From Palsa-360 sp963719875 (lineage in GTDB: Bacteria > Acidobacteriota > Terriglobia > Acidiferrales > UBA7541), in contig CAVRDJ010000004.1 of NCBI GenBank assembly GCA_963719875.1, positions 620,001 to 684,000 of the forward strand: a stretch of 64,000 nucleotides of DNA. The letters are read 5' to 3'. Numbering within the stretch: position 1 is the first letter of the stretch; each line of letters begins with the position of its first letter. A model generated the notes under the pieces. That model had not been told where the DNA came from, searched no databases, and was given only the letters and a program-made list of their open reading frames with translations. The position numbers and the translations under genes were made by a program. Shown piece by piece: positions 8,696 to 17,812 of the stretch.

Positions 8696-9553
8696 ATGAC
8701 GGACGCGCAGGACAATTCACCGACGGGATGCCTTTATTTGGTGGCGACGCCGATCGGCAACCTCGAAGACATTACCCTGCGAGCGCTTCGCGTGCTGAAG
8801 GAAGCGGACCTGATTGCGTGCGAGGATACGCGACAGACCCAGAAATTGCTGCGGCACTATGCGATTCACAAAGAGATGGTGAGCTATCATGAGCACAATG
8901 AGCTGACACGCGCGCCGGAACTGGTGATTCAACTCGAGGAAGGCGCGCAGGTCGCACTGGTCAGCGACGCAGGGACTCCTGTCGTGTCCGATCCCGGGCA
9001 CCGGCTGGTGGTTCTGTGTTTGCGACATCACATCCCGGTCGTTCCTATCCCTGGCCCGTCCGCATTTGTGGCCGCGCTGGCTGCCTCGGGCATGCCCACG
9101 GAGGAATTTCTGTTTGTGGGATTCCTGCCGTCACGGGCAGGTGCGCGCAGGAAGAAGCTCGACGCCCTGAAGTTCGAACCGAGGGCGCTGGTGCTCTATG
9201 AGGCGCCTCACCGGCTGGCGGAAACGCTCTCGGACGCCGCGGACATACTTGGATCGCGCCCCGCCGTCGTGGCCCGGGAAGTCACCAAGATTCACGAGGA
9301 ATTCCTGCGCGGCTCGCTCGCCGAACTGCGAGACGCGGCACGCAAGCGCGCTCCACGCGGGGAAATTACGCTACTGATCGGCCCGGCGGCGGAAGGGGAG
9401 CTGTTTGTGGTTCCGGCGCTGTCGCTCAAGCAGCGCGTCGAGCAGCTCGAAGCGGAATCGGGGCTGGAACGCAAGGCCGCGCTCAAACAGGCTGCGCGAG
9501 AACGCGGGCTCGGGAAGCGCGAGGCGTACAAGCAGCTTTTGTTGGAACGGTGA
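8696..9553 (+). CDS. rsmI: 16S rRNA (cytidine-1402-2'-O)-methyltransferase RsmI
   Basis: RsmI methylates the ribose of C1402 in the 16S rRNA decoding centre using S-adenosylmethionine. The 285-residue protein has the tetrapyrrole-methylase fold: LYLVATPIGNLEDITLRAL at the N-terminus, ACEDTRQTQKLL, the SAM loop VSDAGTPVVSDPGH and PGPSAFVAAL. It ends in a basic lysine and arginine rich helix (ERGLGKREAYKQLL), as usual. The start ATG at 8696 has GAGGAG upstream (8681-8686). It is transcribed away from the fmdB-like gene and followed by a hairpin repeat that separates it from the converging PilZ gene. Confidence 0.95.
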   Translation: MTDAQDNSPTGCLYLVATPIGNLEDITLRALRVLKEADLIACEDTRQTQKLLRHYAIHKEMVSYHEHNELTRAPELVIQLEEGAQVALVSDAGTPVVSDPGHRLVVLCLRHHIPVVPIPGPSAFVAALAASGMPTEEFLFVGFLPSRAGARRKKLDALKFEPRALVLYEAPHRLAETLSDAADILGSRPAVVAREVTKIHEEFLRGSLAELRDAARKRAPRGEITLLIGPAAEGELFVVPALSLKQRVEQLEAESGLERKAALKQAARERGLGKREAYKQLLLER

Positions 9554-9618
9554 AGTTCAGCGGGGTTATTTGTTTCAAACGAAGTTTGAACCTGGTATCC
9601 GAAACAACTTCGGTTTTG

Positions 9619-9689
9619 GTAGCACTGGGATCAGCTTGTCGGGTTCATCCTTGCAAGGACTAAAACCCACAGGCTGAAGCCTGCGCTAC
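9619..9689. repeat. GTAG hairpin repeat pair
   Basis: The right arm, read on the minus strand, is GTAGCGCAGGCTTCAGCC with stem CAGGCT-TC-AGCCTG. The left arm, from GTAGC at 9619, is a degraded copy. The minus-strand GTAG supplies the TAG stop of the PilZ gene (9686-9688). Confidence 0.75.
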
Positions 9690-10051
9690 TCAGTGGCTTC
9701 CGAAACGAACATACGGTTGAACCGAGGGCCGGTGAATTCGACTCCCACGATCAATTCGTGGATGTCCCTTCCGCGCTTCACGTGGACGATGCGGCCGTGG
9801 GTGGAAAACTCCGTTTCTTCACTGGCGGCCGTAGGTACCACGGGAATTTGAATTTCCAACTGGTGGCCAAGATCGAGCGGATAGCGCGTGGCAAACGCGG
9901 TGCCGCCGCGGCATAAATTTTCACTGGAAGTATGTTCCTCGAAGGACAACCCCGAACGGTCCGTGCCTCGAATCACAATCGGGAGACGAACCGGGACTCT
10001 GCGTTCCCGACGGCGCTCGATGGCTGGAGTCGTAGCGCTGGCTGCGGTCAT
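9686..10051 (-). CDS. PilZ domain protein
   Basis: A 121-residue single PilZ domain, likely a cytoplasmic c-di-GMP receptor or adaptor. The arginine motif RRRERR lies near residues 12-17, and the second motif reads NLCRGG where N/DxSxxG is usual, so the serine is replaced by cysteine. The start ATG at 10051 follows a strong AGGAGG, 11 bases after the dus stop, so the two genes are probably cotranscribed. The longer open frame into dus is not conserved. The stop TAG coincides with a hairpin repeat. Whether c-di-GMP binding survives the substitution cannot be told from sequence. Confidence 0.85.
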   Translation of the reverse strand: MTAASATTPAIERRRERRVPVRLPIVIRGTDRSGLSFEEHTSSENLCRGGTAFATRYPLDLGHQLEIQIPVVPTAASEETEFSTHGRIVHVKRGRDIHELIVGVEFTGPRFNRMFVSEATE

Positions 10052-10062
10052 CAATAACCTCC

Positions 10063-11040
10063 TCAGGTTACAGTCTGGGCAAAAAAGGCGTCCACTCGAT
10101 CGAGAATTTCGGCCGTCGTGCGGGACGTATGCACGTTCCTGCGCAGCTCGCCGCCGTTTCGCACGCCGTGAGTAAAATAACTGGTGAACTGCTTCATCCT
10201 TCCAATCGCATCGGGCCATTCGGTATCGACCAGGTTTCGGAAATACATGGAAAGCAGCTGGTAGCGATCCCACTCGCTCGGTTCGTCATAGGATCCCGTC
10301 TCCGCGAATTGGGCGATCTGGCGGAAAATCCAGGGATTGTTCGACGCGGCGCGTCCGATCATCACGGCGTCGCATCCGGTTTCGCGCAGCATCCGCATGG
10401 CGTCCTCGGGCGAGTTGATGTCGCCGTTGCCGATCACGGGCATGCGCACGGCCAGCTTCACGTCGCGAATGACATTCCAATCGGCGCGCCCGGTGTATCC
10501 CTGCACGCGGGTGCGCGGATGAACGGCAATGCCTTCGACGCCGATTTGCTCGGCGAGGCGGGCCACTTCAGCCGCAACGATACTGTTTTCGTCCCATCCG
10601 GCGCGAATCTTGATCGTCATCGGAATTCGCACAGCGGAGCGCACGGCGCGGAGCACTTGCTCGAGGCCTTTCAAATCGCGCAGCAAACCTGAGCCGCCGC
10701 ACTTGACCACTTTTTTTGCGGGGCAGCCCAGGTTGACGTCCACGATGTCGAAGCCCAACTCTTCAACCATCCTCGCGGCGCGTCCCATCACTTCGGCGTC
10801 GGCGCCGAACAACTGGCCGGTGATCGGATGCTCGTCGGGCTCAAAGAAAAGGTATCGCGCCGTGCGGGCGGAGTTGCGCGTGATGCATTCGGCGCTGGTG
10901 AACTCGGTCATGATCAGGCCGCATCCGCCGAGGCTGCGCATCATGCGGCGAAAGACCGTGTCGGTCACTCCGGCCATGGGGGCGAGGACCGTGCCCGGGG
11001 AAATCTGTTTGTCGCGAATCGAAAAGGGCGCGGGGAGCAT
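10063..11040 (-). CDS. dusB: tRNA-dihydrouridine synthase (Dus family)
   Basis: This flavoenzyme reduces uridines in the tRNA D-loop to dihydrouridine using NAD(P)H. The 325-residue TIM barrel begins with VLAPMAGVTDTVFRRM. It has the catalytic-cysteine segment NLGCPAKKVVKCGGSGLL, the phosphate-binding GNGDINSPEDA and MIGRAASNNPWIF. These fit the DusB branch, though the exact uridine position is not certain. The start ATG at 11040 lies just after the BlaI-type gene, with five bases between them. It belongs to the minus-strand run that starts with rfaE2 and ends with the PilZ gene. Confidence 0.94.
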   Translation of the reverse strand: MLPAPFSIRDKQISPGTVLAPMAGVTDTVFRRMMRSLGGCGLIMTEFTSAECITRNSARTARYLFFEPDEHPITGQLFGADAEVMGRAARMVEELGFDIVDVNLGCPAKKVVKCGGSGLLRDLKGLEQVLRAVRSAVRIPMTIKIRAGWDENSIVAAEVARLAEQIGVEGIAVHPRTRVQGYTGRADWNVIRDVKLAVRMPVIGNGDINSPEDAMRMLRETGCDAVMIGRAASNNPWIFRQIAQFAETGSYDEPSEWDRYQLLSMYFRNLVDTEWPDAIGRMKQFTSYFTHGVRNGGELRRNVHTSRTTAEILDRVDAFFAQTVT

Positions 11041-11045
11041 TTTCT

Positions 11046-11519
11046 TTAGAGTAATCTCTCGTCCAGATTCTGGTTTTTCAATTCTGCAACAGGTGTACCG
11101 GGTGCGTCAACGGCGGCAGGCACGGGAGAGAGAGGTTCCCGGGCCGCGCCTCCTTGCGCGGAAAGATGCGCCGCAAGAGCCTCGGGCGAGCCGTCAAAAA
11201 ATCCTTCCACGATTTTCTCCACCGCCTTGAGACGAGCCTCTTCGGCGCTCAACCTGGCCTGATAGCGAAACGCGCGGCCCGCTTTGCGGCGAGTCACGAT
11301 TCCCTTCTGTTCGAGGCGATCCATGATGGTCAAAACAGTTGTATACGCGCGCGGGCGAGATGCGGCCAGCGCGCGATGAATGTCTCGCACCGTGCCTTCG
11401 CCCAGGGGCCAGAGCACGCTCAGACATTCCAGTTCGAGCGGGGCGAGGTCGAGAATCGAATGTCGCGGGCCGGTGGGCCGGGATTGGCCGGCGCGTTCCA
11501 CTTGGTTATTCATTTCCAT
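11046..11519 (-). CDS. BlaI/MecI-family transcriptional repressor
   Basis: A 157-residue winged-helix regulator. The segment DLAPLELECLSVLWPLGEGTV and the recognition region RAYTTVLTIMDRLEQKG at about 58-75 are typical of BlaI/MecI/CopY repressors. The C-terminal third is a poorly conserved extension rich in alanine and proline. The chosen ATG at 11519 has GGGAG upstream and overlaps the nuclease gene by 14 bases; ATG 11513 is an alternative. No BlaR1-type protease sensor lies next to it, so its inducer and target genes are unknown. Its place within a housekeeping run suggests it may act elsewhere in the genome. Confidence 0.87.
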   Translation of the reverse strand: MEMNNQVERAGQSRPTGPRHSILDLAPLELECLSVLWPLGEGTVRDIHRALAASRPRAYTTVLTIMDRLEQKGIVTRRKAGRAFRYQARLSAEEARLKAVEKIVEGFFDGSPEALAAHLSAQGGAAREPLSPVPAAVDAPGTPVAELKNQNLDERLL

Positions 11520-12537
11520 CCGAAGGACTCCCGCCGCCGGCCGCAGCCTGAGCCGCGGAGTTTTTTTCCGCCGGCGCGCCCGAGGCCAGGAAACGGTCGG
11601 AGCGCAGGAGGCGGCGTTCGAGAGCCCCGCTGAAGGCCGTCCAATTCCCTTCCCCCTGATCGGAATCAAGAGCGGAACGGATCGCCGCCATCTTGGAATC
11701 GAGGTCGTCCAGATAATGCAACATTAAGGCTTCGCGGAACATCGGAAGCTTCGGCGAACCAAAATCGTATTGCCCGTGATGGGAAATCAGCATGTGCTGC
11801 ACCAGGGTTTTCAACGCGGGCGGAAATCCCTCGATGGCGTCCATTTTCTTCGCGACCAGTTCATACTCAATCAGGATGTGTCCGAGAAGTTGGCCTTCGT
11901 CGGTGTAGCCGAGGGAACGCTCGTAACTGAGTTCCTGCAACTTTCCGACGTCGTGGAGGACCGCGCCCGACAGCAACAAGTCGGCATCCGCTTCGGGATA
12001 GTGACTGAGGACCACGCGGCAAAGATTGCACAAACTGAGGATGTGTTCGAGCAGCCCTCCATAGTAGGCGTGATGCATGACTTTGGCCGCGGGCGCCCGC
12101 TTCAATCGCGGAACGATTTCCGGGTCTTGAACAACGCTTTCGAGAAGTTGCCGCAGCCAGGGATTCCCTACCGACGCGACGACTTCGAGCAGCTTCGCGT
12201 AAAGCTCGTCCACATTTTGTTTTGTGTGCGCGAAGAAATCCGCGGGGTCTACTTCGCTATCCTCGGCGCGGCGAATTTTTTCGATGGCGAGTTGGAGTTT
12301 ATTGCGGTAATTCTCGACGCGGGCCTGGACCTTCACAAAATCGTCGCGCTCAAACGAGGCAGCCATGCGGTCAAATCCATCCCACATGCGGGCCTCCACG
12401 CGTCCTGTCGAGTCGCCCAGCTCCAGGCGCAGGTAGGCTTTGCCCTCGCGAGTAGCGCGGATTTCCTTTACACAGACAAGAAAGTGGGTGGTAACGGTCT
12501 GGCCGTCCTGGAGACTGGAGACGAAACTCTGTTTCAT
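11506..12537 (-). CDS. yhaM: YhaM-like 3'-5' exoribonuclease (OB-fold plus HD domain)
   Basis: A 343-residue protein with an N-terminal OB-fold nucleic-acid-binding domain (about 8-95) and a C-terminal HD domain with HHAYYGGLLEH and GAVLHDVGK as the metal-binding residues. Members of the family, such as Bacillus YhaM, degrade RNA or single-stranded DNA from the 3' end. The ATG at 12537 overlaps the stop of the upstream isomerase (ATGA), which argues for translational coupling and decides the start. A C-terminal alanine and serine rich tail of about 30 residues is not part of the family core. Confidence 0.9.
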   Translation of the reverse strand: MKQSFVSSLQDGQTVTTHFLVCVKEIRATREGKAYLRLELGDSTGRVEARMWDGFDRMAASFERDDFVKVQARVENYRNKLQLAIEKIRRAEDSEVDPADFFAHTKQNVDELYAKLLEVVASVGNPWLRQLLESVVQDPEIVPRLKRAPAAKVMHHAYYGGLLEHILSLCNLCRVVLSHYPEADADLLLSGAVLHDVGKLQELSYERSLGYTDEGQLLGHILIEYELVAKKMDAIEGFPPALKTLVQHMLISHHGQYDFGSPKLPMFREALMLHYLDDLDSKMAAIRSALDSDQGEGNWTAFSGALERRLLRSDRFLASGAPAEKNSAAQAAAGGGSPSDGNE

Positions 12538-13649
12538 GTGCCGGATTTCTTCTTGGGAAGAATGCCCCATTTGCGGCCGGACTTATTTTTGGAATCGTCC
12601 TTTTCAGGCGCCGCGGCGACTTCCTCGATCGGTTCCGCTTTCACGGCGGCCGTATCGGTATACCCGGGCTTGATCTGGACGTAGCTGTCTTCCCGCAGCG
12701 TCGTCAGATAGGAGCGCATACCCGGCTCCATTTTTGCTTCGTAAAGTTTATTGCTGATTTCGGGTTCGACCTTGTCCAAAGGCTGCTCGCCCGCATCATA
12801 GCGCTCGCGGACCTGGAGGATTTCAAATCCGGTTTTTGTCTCCAGGACGTCGGTCATCTGGTTGCGATTGAGGGCGAAAACTTTGTCCGCGATCTTGGCA
12901 TCGAGCTGGGAACGTTGGAATACGCCGAGTTCGCCGTCCTGCTGGGCCGTGGGGCTGTCCGAATAGCGCTTGGCCATCGCGCCAAAATCATCGCCATTAT
13001 TCAGAACCCGGTCGCGCAAATTGTCGGCTTTTTTTCGCAACGCAGGAATGTCGGCCTCGGGCTTGCCTTCGGTCGATACAAAAATTTCGCGAAGGACGAC
13101 GGTTTCCGGACGGACAAACTCGCTCTTGTGGTCGTTGTAATACTTCACGATGTCTTCGTGGCTGACGATGATCTTGGAGCCCACTTCCTTGCGAATCAAT
13201 TCCTGAGTGAGCAGCTGATCGCGAAGCTGGCCTTTGAAGTCTTCAAAATCCTGGCCGCTCTTGGTGACCTCCGCCTCCAGCGCCTCCATGGTGGGCAATT
13301 TGTACTGCTGGCGAATGGCGTCCAGCCGCTTGATCACTTCCGTGTCTACGTTAAGGCCATTATCCTTGGCGCGCTGCGTGAGCAAGGATTGATCGATCAA
13401 ATCGCGAAGAAGGTCCTTTTCTTTCGCCGCTACTTGCACGCGGACCTGCTCGGCGGGACAATTCGCGCAGGCGTCCCGCGCTTCCCCTTCGAGAGAAGTT
13501 CGCGCGTGCTCCAGGTCCTCCCGCGTGATGATCTCGTTGTTCACGCGGGCCACAATTTCCTCGACCACGGTGCTCTTCGTTTGCGCGGCCGCAGGAACGC
13601 TCAGGCCCGCGAAAAGAAAAGGAAAAATCAGCCACAGACTTGGTTTCAT
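12534..13649 (-). CDS. Periplasmic peptidyl-prolyl isomerase (SurA/PpiC parvulin type)
   Basis: A 371-residue exported folding factor. The signal peptide covers about 1-22 (ending AAAQ). A SurA-like N-terminal helical region follows (VARVNNEIITREDLE), then one parvulin domain at about 185-290 with REIFV, FGAMAKRYSDS and GELGVF. It likely helps outer-membrane proteins fold. SurA has two parvulin domains; this one has one, so it is SurA-like or PrsA-like rather than a strict SurA. It is followed by the YhaM-like gene with a four-base overlap and preceded by mfd after 21 bases. The C-terminus is basic (PKKKSGT). Confidence 0.92.
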   Translation of the reverse strand: MKPSLWLIFPFLFAGLSVPAAAQTKSTVVEEIVARVNNEIITREDLEHARTSLEGEARDACANCPAEQVRVQVAAKEKDLLRDLIDQSLLTQRAKDNGLNVDTEVIKRLDAIRQQYKLPTMEALEAEVTKSGQDFEDFKGQLRDQLLTQELIRKEVGSKIIVSHEDIVKYYNDHKSEFVRPETVVLREIFVSTEGKPEADIPALRKKADNLRDRVLNNGDDFGAMAKRYSDSPTAQQDGELGVFQRSQLDAKIADKVFALNRNQMTDVLETKTGFEILQVRERYDAGEQPLDKVEPEISNKLYEAKMEPGMRSYLTTLREDSYVQIKPGYTDTAAVKAEPIEEVAAAPEKDDSKNKSGRKWGILPKKKSGT

Positions 13650-13670
13650 AGGGATCGCTCGTTTTCCAGT

Positions 13671-16600
13671 TTATCGCTTCGTTTCCAGCGGAAGCAACAC
13701 GTTTCTGACGCTCTCGGCCACGCGGCCGCGGCGGTCCAGACGCATCCAGAGCGTGCCGCTCGGGTCCAGCCGCAATCCTTCCTTCTGCGACCGGATGAAT
13801 TTTACAAGATTTTCCGGCGACAGCGGCGTCTCGGGATGAAATTTAATGGCCACTTCGTTGGCGCGCCTCTCGATGGACGAGATCAGCAGGCCCTCGGCCA
13901 GCCCTTTCAGCAACGCATAATCCAGAAGATTGCCCACCGCCGGAGGCGGAGCCCCGAACCGGTCGGTGAGCTCGTTGTTGACTTCGTCCCTTTCGGCTTC
14001 ACCGGCGATTCCGGCAATCCGTTTGTACGTCCTCAAACGAAGGTTTTCGTTCGGGATGTACTCTTCTGGGATGCGGATGTCGAGCCCGAGGTTGATCGTG
14101 GCTCGCATTTCGGGTTTGACCTCTTCGCCTTTCAGAGTCGACACGGCCCGCTCGAGCATCTGCACGTACAAATCGAAACCGATGGCGTTGATGTGCCCAT
14201 GCTGCTGGCCGCCCAGCAGATTACCCGCACCGCGAAGTTCGAGATCGAGCGCGGCGACGCGGAATCCTGCACCCAGCGCGCTGAATTCCTTGAGGGCGGC
14301 GAGACGCCGCGTCGCCAGCGGGGTGAGTGAAACATCCTCAGGAACGAGCAAGTAGGCGTAGGCGCGCTGGTTCGAGCGGCCCACGCGCCCGCGGAGTTGG
14401 TACAGTTCGGAAAGTCCGAACCGGTCGGCACGATTGATGAGGATTGTGTTCGCGCGCGGGATATCGAGGCCGTTTTCCACAATTGTGGTGCAGACCAGAA
14501 CATCCGCCTCGCCGCGCACAAATTTGTACATCACGGATTCCAGTTCTTTCTCATTCATCTGGCCATGCCCGACTACCACGCGCGCTTTCGGCACCAGCTT
14601 GTTCACCAGATCCGCAATCGCATAGATCGATTCGACGCGGTTGTGCACGAGGAAAACTTGCCCGTGTCGTGACATTTCCTCGTCGATGGCACGGCGAACC
14701 AGCGATTCGGAAAATGGAGCGACCACGGTTTGAATGGCGAGGCGGTCCTTGGGAGGCGTTTCGATGACGCTCATGTCCCGCAAACCGACGAGCGACATAT
14801 TGAGCGTGCGCGGAATGGGAGTCGCCGAGAGCGTCAGGACGTCGACGTTTAGCTTCAGTTCCTTGAGGCGTTCCTTGTGCGCGACGCCGAAGCGTTGCTC
14901 CTCATCCACGACCAGGAGGCCGAGGTCGTGAAACTTCACGTCCTTTGACAGCAGCCGGTGCGTGCCGATGACGATGTCCACCTGGCCGGTTTCCACGCCC
15001 TCGAGGACGGTTTTTTGCTCGCGTGTGGTGCGAAACCGGCTGAGCAGGTCGACGCGAACCGGGAACGCCGCGAAGCGCCGGCGGAAAGTTTCAAAGTGCT
15101 GGAACGCGAGGATCGTAGTCGGAGCGAGCACCGCGACTTGCTTGGAGTCGGTCACCGCCTTGAACGCGGCGCGCATGGCCACTTCGGTCTTGCCGTAACC
15201 CACGTCGCCGCACAGCAGGCGGTCCATGGGCTGTTGACGCTCCATATCGCGATTGACGTCGGCGATGGCGATGGCCTGGTCCGGCGTTTCTTCAAACTCG
15301 AAGGCGTCTTCAAATTCGCGCTGGAACGCGCCGTCCGGCGAAAATGCAAAACCCTCTCCCGCTTTCCGCCCGGCATACAGCTTCAATAACTTTTCGGCCA
15401 TGTCCTCGACCGACTTCTTGACGCGCGCCTTTCGCGCCGTCCAGGTGCTGCCGCCCAGCTTGTCGAGGACAGGTTTTGCGCCCTCGACGGCGCGGTAGTT
15501 TTGCACCAGGTCGAGCCGCTCCAGCGGAACATAGAGGCGCGCGTCATCGGCATACCGCAGGCGCATGAATTCGCCACGCGCGCCGCCATTTTCGATCTGG
15601 TGCAAACCCTCAAACTGCCCGATGCCGTGGTCGACGTGGACCACGTAATCCCCGGACTTCAGCTCTGAAAAATCGCTAAAGAAACTGGCCGTCTTGGGGC
15701 GCCGCTTCGTCGCGCCCTGCAACATGGACTCAAAAACGTCGCCGGTCCCGAAGATGGCGACGCGAGCGTCGAGAAACACGACACCATCCGTGAACGGGGC
15801 GCGGCACAGGACAACCGCAGGAACGCTGCCGGCTGAGGAATCTTCGGCAAGGCGCGCGCTGGTGGCGTTCTCCTCGAGTTCGCCGAGACGGAAAGGTACT
15901 TCGTATTCGTGGCACAAATCGACGTAACGTTCGAGTTCGCCGAGGCTTTCAGCGGCCAGCAGCACGCGCTCGCCCGCGGCAATTCGCCCTCGCGCTTCCT
16001 CCATGAACGCGGGCACGTTGCCGTGAAAGCGCGTCGTGGGTTGCGATTGAATCGTGCGGGTCTCGGAGTCTTCGCGCGCTAAACCCAGGTGTTCGAGCTC
16101 CAAACGCGGGTGGCGCGAAAGCTGCGCGTCCCAATCCTCGGTGAAGTAATGCGATGACATGACTTCCAGCGAACTGGTTCCTGTTGATTCGAGGCTCTCC
16201 ATCGCGCTCTCTAAAAATGCACGGGAGGCTTCCTCGATTGCTCCAGGCTCGTCCAGAAGGATGACCGTGTCTTCATGTAAATCGAACAGGGAATGCGCTC
16301 GCGAAACTTTTTCCGCGGCGGCTGAATTTCCGTTTCCTCCGCCAAAACCGTTGGCAGGCTGCTCGAGGAGAGGAGGAAGCGTCACGCGCTCGATGGGGCG
16401 AACGGAACGCTGCGTATTGGGGTCAAACTCCCGCAGGGATTCGACCGAATCTCCGAACAGTTCGAGGCGCACGGGTCGCTCGGCTTCCGCGGGGAAAATA
16501 TCGACGATCCCGCCTCGGACCGTGAATTGACCGGGCATTTCCACCATGTCGTGGGATTCGTAGCCCACACGCCGGAGATGCGCGACCAGATCGTCGAGCG

Positions 16601-17078
16601 AAACGGTTTCATCGCGCGCGAGTGTGCGCGCCTGTTCCGCGTAATAAGCCGCGTCGGCAAGACGCATGCGAGCCGCGGCCACCGGCGCAACCACCACGCG
16701 CGCTTGCCCGGTGGCATATCGCCACAAGGTCACTGCGCGGTTTTCGAGAATTTCCGCGTGCGGAGCGGCGTCCTGCCAGGGCAGGACATCCATGGCGGGC
16801 AAAACGGTCACTTCAGTGGCTTCTTGCCCGGCAAGCGCGGCGTAGAAAAATTGCATCGACGCGGCGAGCACTTCCGCCCGCGCGCCCGATTCGACCAGGA
16901 CAACCATGGGGCGGCGCAGTTCCGTCGCGACGATAGCCGCAAGCAAGGCTTTCCCTGTGTCGGTCAGTCCGGCGAGCCGCTCCCGCGGAGTTCCCTGGCG
17001 GAGCGAATCAATCGCGGACTCCAGCGCGGGATGCCGGCTCACCGATGCCAGGGTCTCCGAAACCGATGACAGAATCAT
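13671..17078 (-). CDS. mfd: Transcription-repair coupling factor Mfd
   Basis: Mfd removes RNA polymerase stalled at lesions and recruits UvrA. The 1135-residue protein has the full layout: a UvrB-like N-terminal region, the CarD-like RNA polymerase interaction domain (GDYVVHVDHGIGQFEGL, near 480), a RecG-like helicase with Walker A GDVGYGKTEVAMRA and Walker B DEEQRFG, motif SATPIPRTL and QLRGRVGRS. The C-terminal TRCF domain follows (AEGLLISSIE). The start ATG at 17078 overlaps the rfaE2 stop (ATGA), so translation is likely coupled. Length is normal and no lesions are seen. Confidence 0.97.
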   Translation of the reverse strand: MILSSVSETLASVSRHPALESAIDSLRQGTPRERLAGLTDTGKALLAAIVATELRRPMVVLVESGARAEVLAASMQFFYAALAGQEATEVTVLPAMDVLPWQDAAPHAEILENRAVTLWRYATGQARVVVAPVAAARMRLADAAYYAEQARTLARDETVSLDDLVAHLRRVGYESHDMVEMPGQFTVRGGIVDIFPAEAERPVRLELFGDSVESLREFDPNTQRSVRPIERVTLPPLLEQPANGFGGGNGNSAAAEKVSRAHSLFDLHEDTVILLDEPGAIEEASRAFLESAMESLESTGTSSLEVMSSHYFTEDWDAQLSRHPRLELEHLGLAREDSETRTIQSQPTTRFHGNVPAFMEEARGRIAAGERVLLAAESLGELERYVDLCHEYEVPFRLGELEENATSARLAEDSSAGSVPAVVLCRAPFTDGVVFLDARVAIFGTGDVFESMLQGATKRRPKTASFFSDFSELKSGDYVVHVDHGIGQFEGLHQIENGGARGEFMRLRYADDARLYVPLERLDLVQNYRAVEGAKPVLDKLGGSTWTARKARVKKSVEDMAEKLLKLYAGRKAGEGFAFSPDGAFQREFEDAFEFEETPDQAIAIADVNRDMERQQPMDRLLCGDVGYGKTEVAMRAAFKAVTDSKQVAVLAPTTILAFQHFETFRRRFAAFPVRVDLLSRFRTTREQKTVLEGVETGQVDIVIGTHRLLSKDVKFHDLGLLVVDEEQRFGVAHKERLKELKLNVDVLTLSATPIPRTLNMSLVGLRDMSVIETPPKDRLAIQTVVAPFSESLVRRAIDEEMSRHGQVFLVHNRVESIYAIADLVNKLVPKARVVVGHGQMNEKELESVMYKFVRGEADVLVCTTIVENGLDIPRANTILINRADRFGLSELYQLRGRVGRSNQRAYAYLLVPEDVSLTPLATRRLAALKEFSALGAGFRVAALDLELRGAGNLLGGQQHGHINAIGFDLYVQMLERAVSTLKGEEVKPEMRATINLGLDIRIPEEYIPNENLRLRTYKRIAGIAGEAERDEVNNELTDRFGAPPPAVGNLLDYALLKGLAEGLLISSIERRANEVAIKFHPETPLSPENLVKFIRSQKEGLRLDPSGTLWMRLDRRGRVAESVRNVLLPLETKR

Positions 17079-17590
17079 GATTTATTGTTGGTGTCGCGTG
17101 GCGCAGCCGAAACGCTGGCGCCGGCATTGCGGATTCGTTGCACGAGAATTGTCGTGGAATATCCGGGGGCAAGTGGAATGGAAACCACGCGCCCGCCGGC
17201 GGCTTCGACTTCCTCGCGTCCGACGACTTGGTCCGGCGCCCAATCCGCGCCCTTGACGAGGACGCTTGGAAGCACGCGGGAAATCAATTCGCGCGGGGTC
17301 GGCTCATCGAAAATCGTTACGTAGTCCACGGAGGCAAGGGCGGCCAGAACCTCGGCGCGGTCCTGCTCATTGACGAGAGGGCGTCCGGGCCCCTTGTTTC
17401 CGCGAACGCTGCGATCGCTGTTGATCGCCACGATCAGCAAGTCGCCCAGGGCGCGCGCCTCGGCTAAACACCGCACGTGGCCGGGATGGAGCAAATCGAA
17501 ACAGCCGTTGGTGAACACCACGCGGCGGCCATCGCGCTTTTCGCGCGCCGCCACTTGCATCAATTCCTCTTGCGAAACAATTTTCCCCAT
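17075..17590 (-). CDS. rfaE2: Heptose 1-phosphate adenylyltransferase RfaE2
   Basis: This 171-residue nucleotidyltransferase makes ADP-D-glycero-beta-D-manno-heptose, the activated precursor of the LPS inner core. It shows the cytidylyltransferase signature TNGCFDLLHPGHVRCLAEA (near 28-46), then NSDRSVRGNKGPGRP and VLVKGADW. It corresponds to the C-terminal half of HldE; no kinase half is in the window. The GmhB phosphatase and heptosyltransferases of the same pathway lie 43 kb away at 59.7-62.3 kb. The start ATG at 17590 begins the conserved N-terminus; an upstream ATG at 17608 is an alternative. It heads the mfd run. Confidence 0.93.
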   Translation of the reverse strand: MGKIVSQEELMQVAAREKRDGRRVVFTNGCFDLLHPGHVRCLAEARALGDLLIVAINSDRSVRGNKGPGRPLVNEQDRAEVLAALASVDYVTIFDEPTPRELISRVLPSVLVKGADWAPDQVVGREEVEAAGGRVVSIPLAPGYSTTILVQRIRNAGASVSAAPRDTNNKS

Positions 17591-17742
17591 GTATGACGCA
17601 GTGCGCACGAAGCTTACGAGCGGCAGTGTGCAAAATACATCTCGTTCATATTATCACGCGAGAGGCGCGAGTGTTTCCTCGTCACTAAAGGTAATTGCGA
17701 CTCATTTTCGAGATCTACGAGTGCGTTGAAACGCTGATTTTG

Positions 17743-17812
17743 GTGGCGCCGGCATCTTGCCGGCGAATTGCCGCCGATCGCGCAAAAACCGCCGGCAAGA
17801 TGCCGGCGCCAC
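17743..17812. repeat. GTGG-headed hairpin repeat pair
   Basis: Inverted arms with stems GCCGGCA around a TC-type loop start with GTGGC on both strands. The pair has the same design as the GTAG elements, with a G in the third position of the head. It lies between rfaE2 and the DUF6644-like pair, which are divergently transcribed. Confidence 0.8.
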
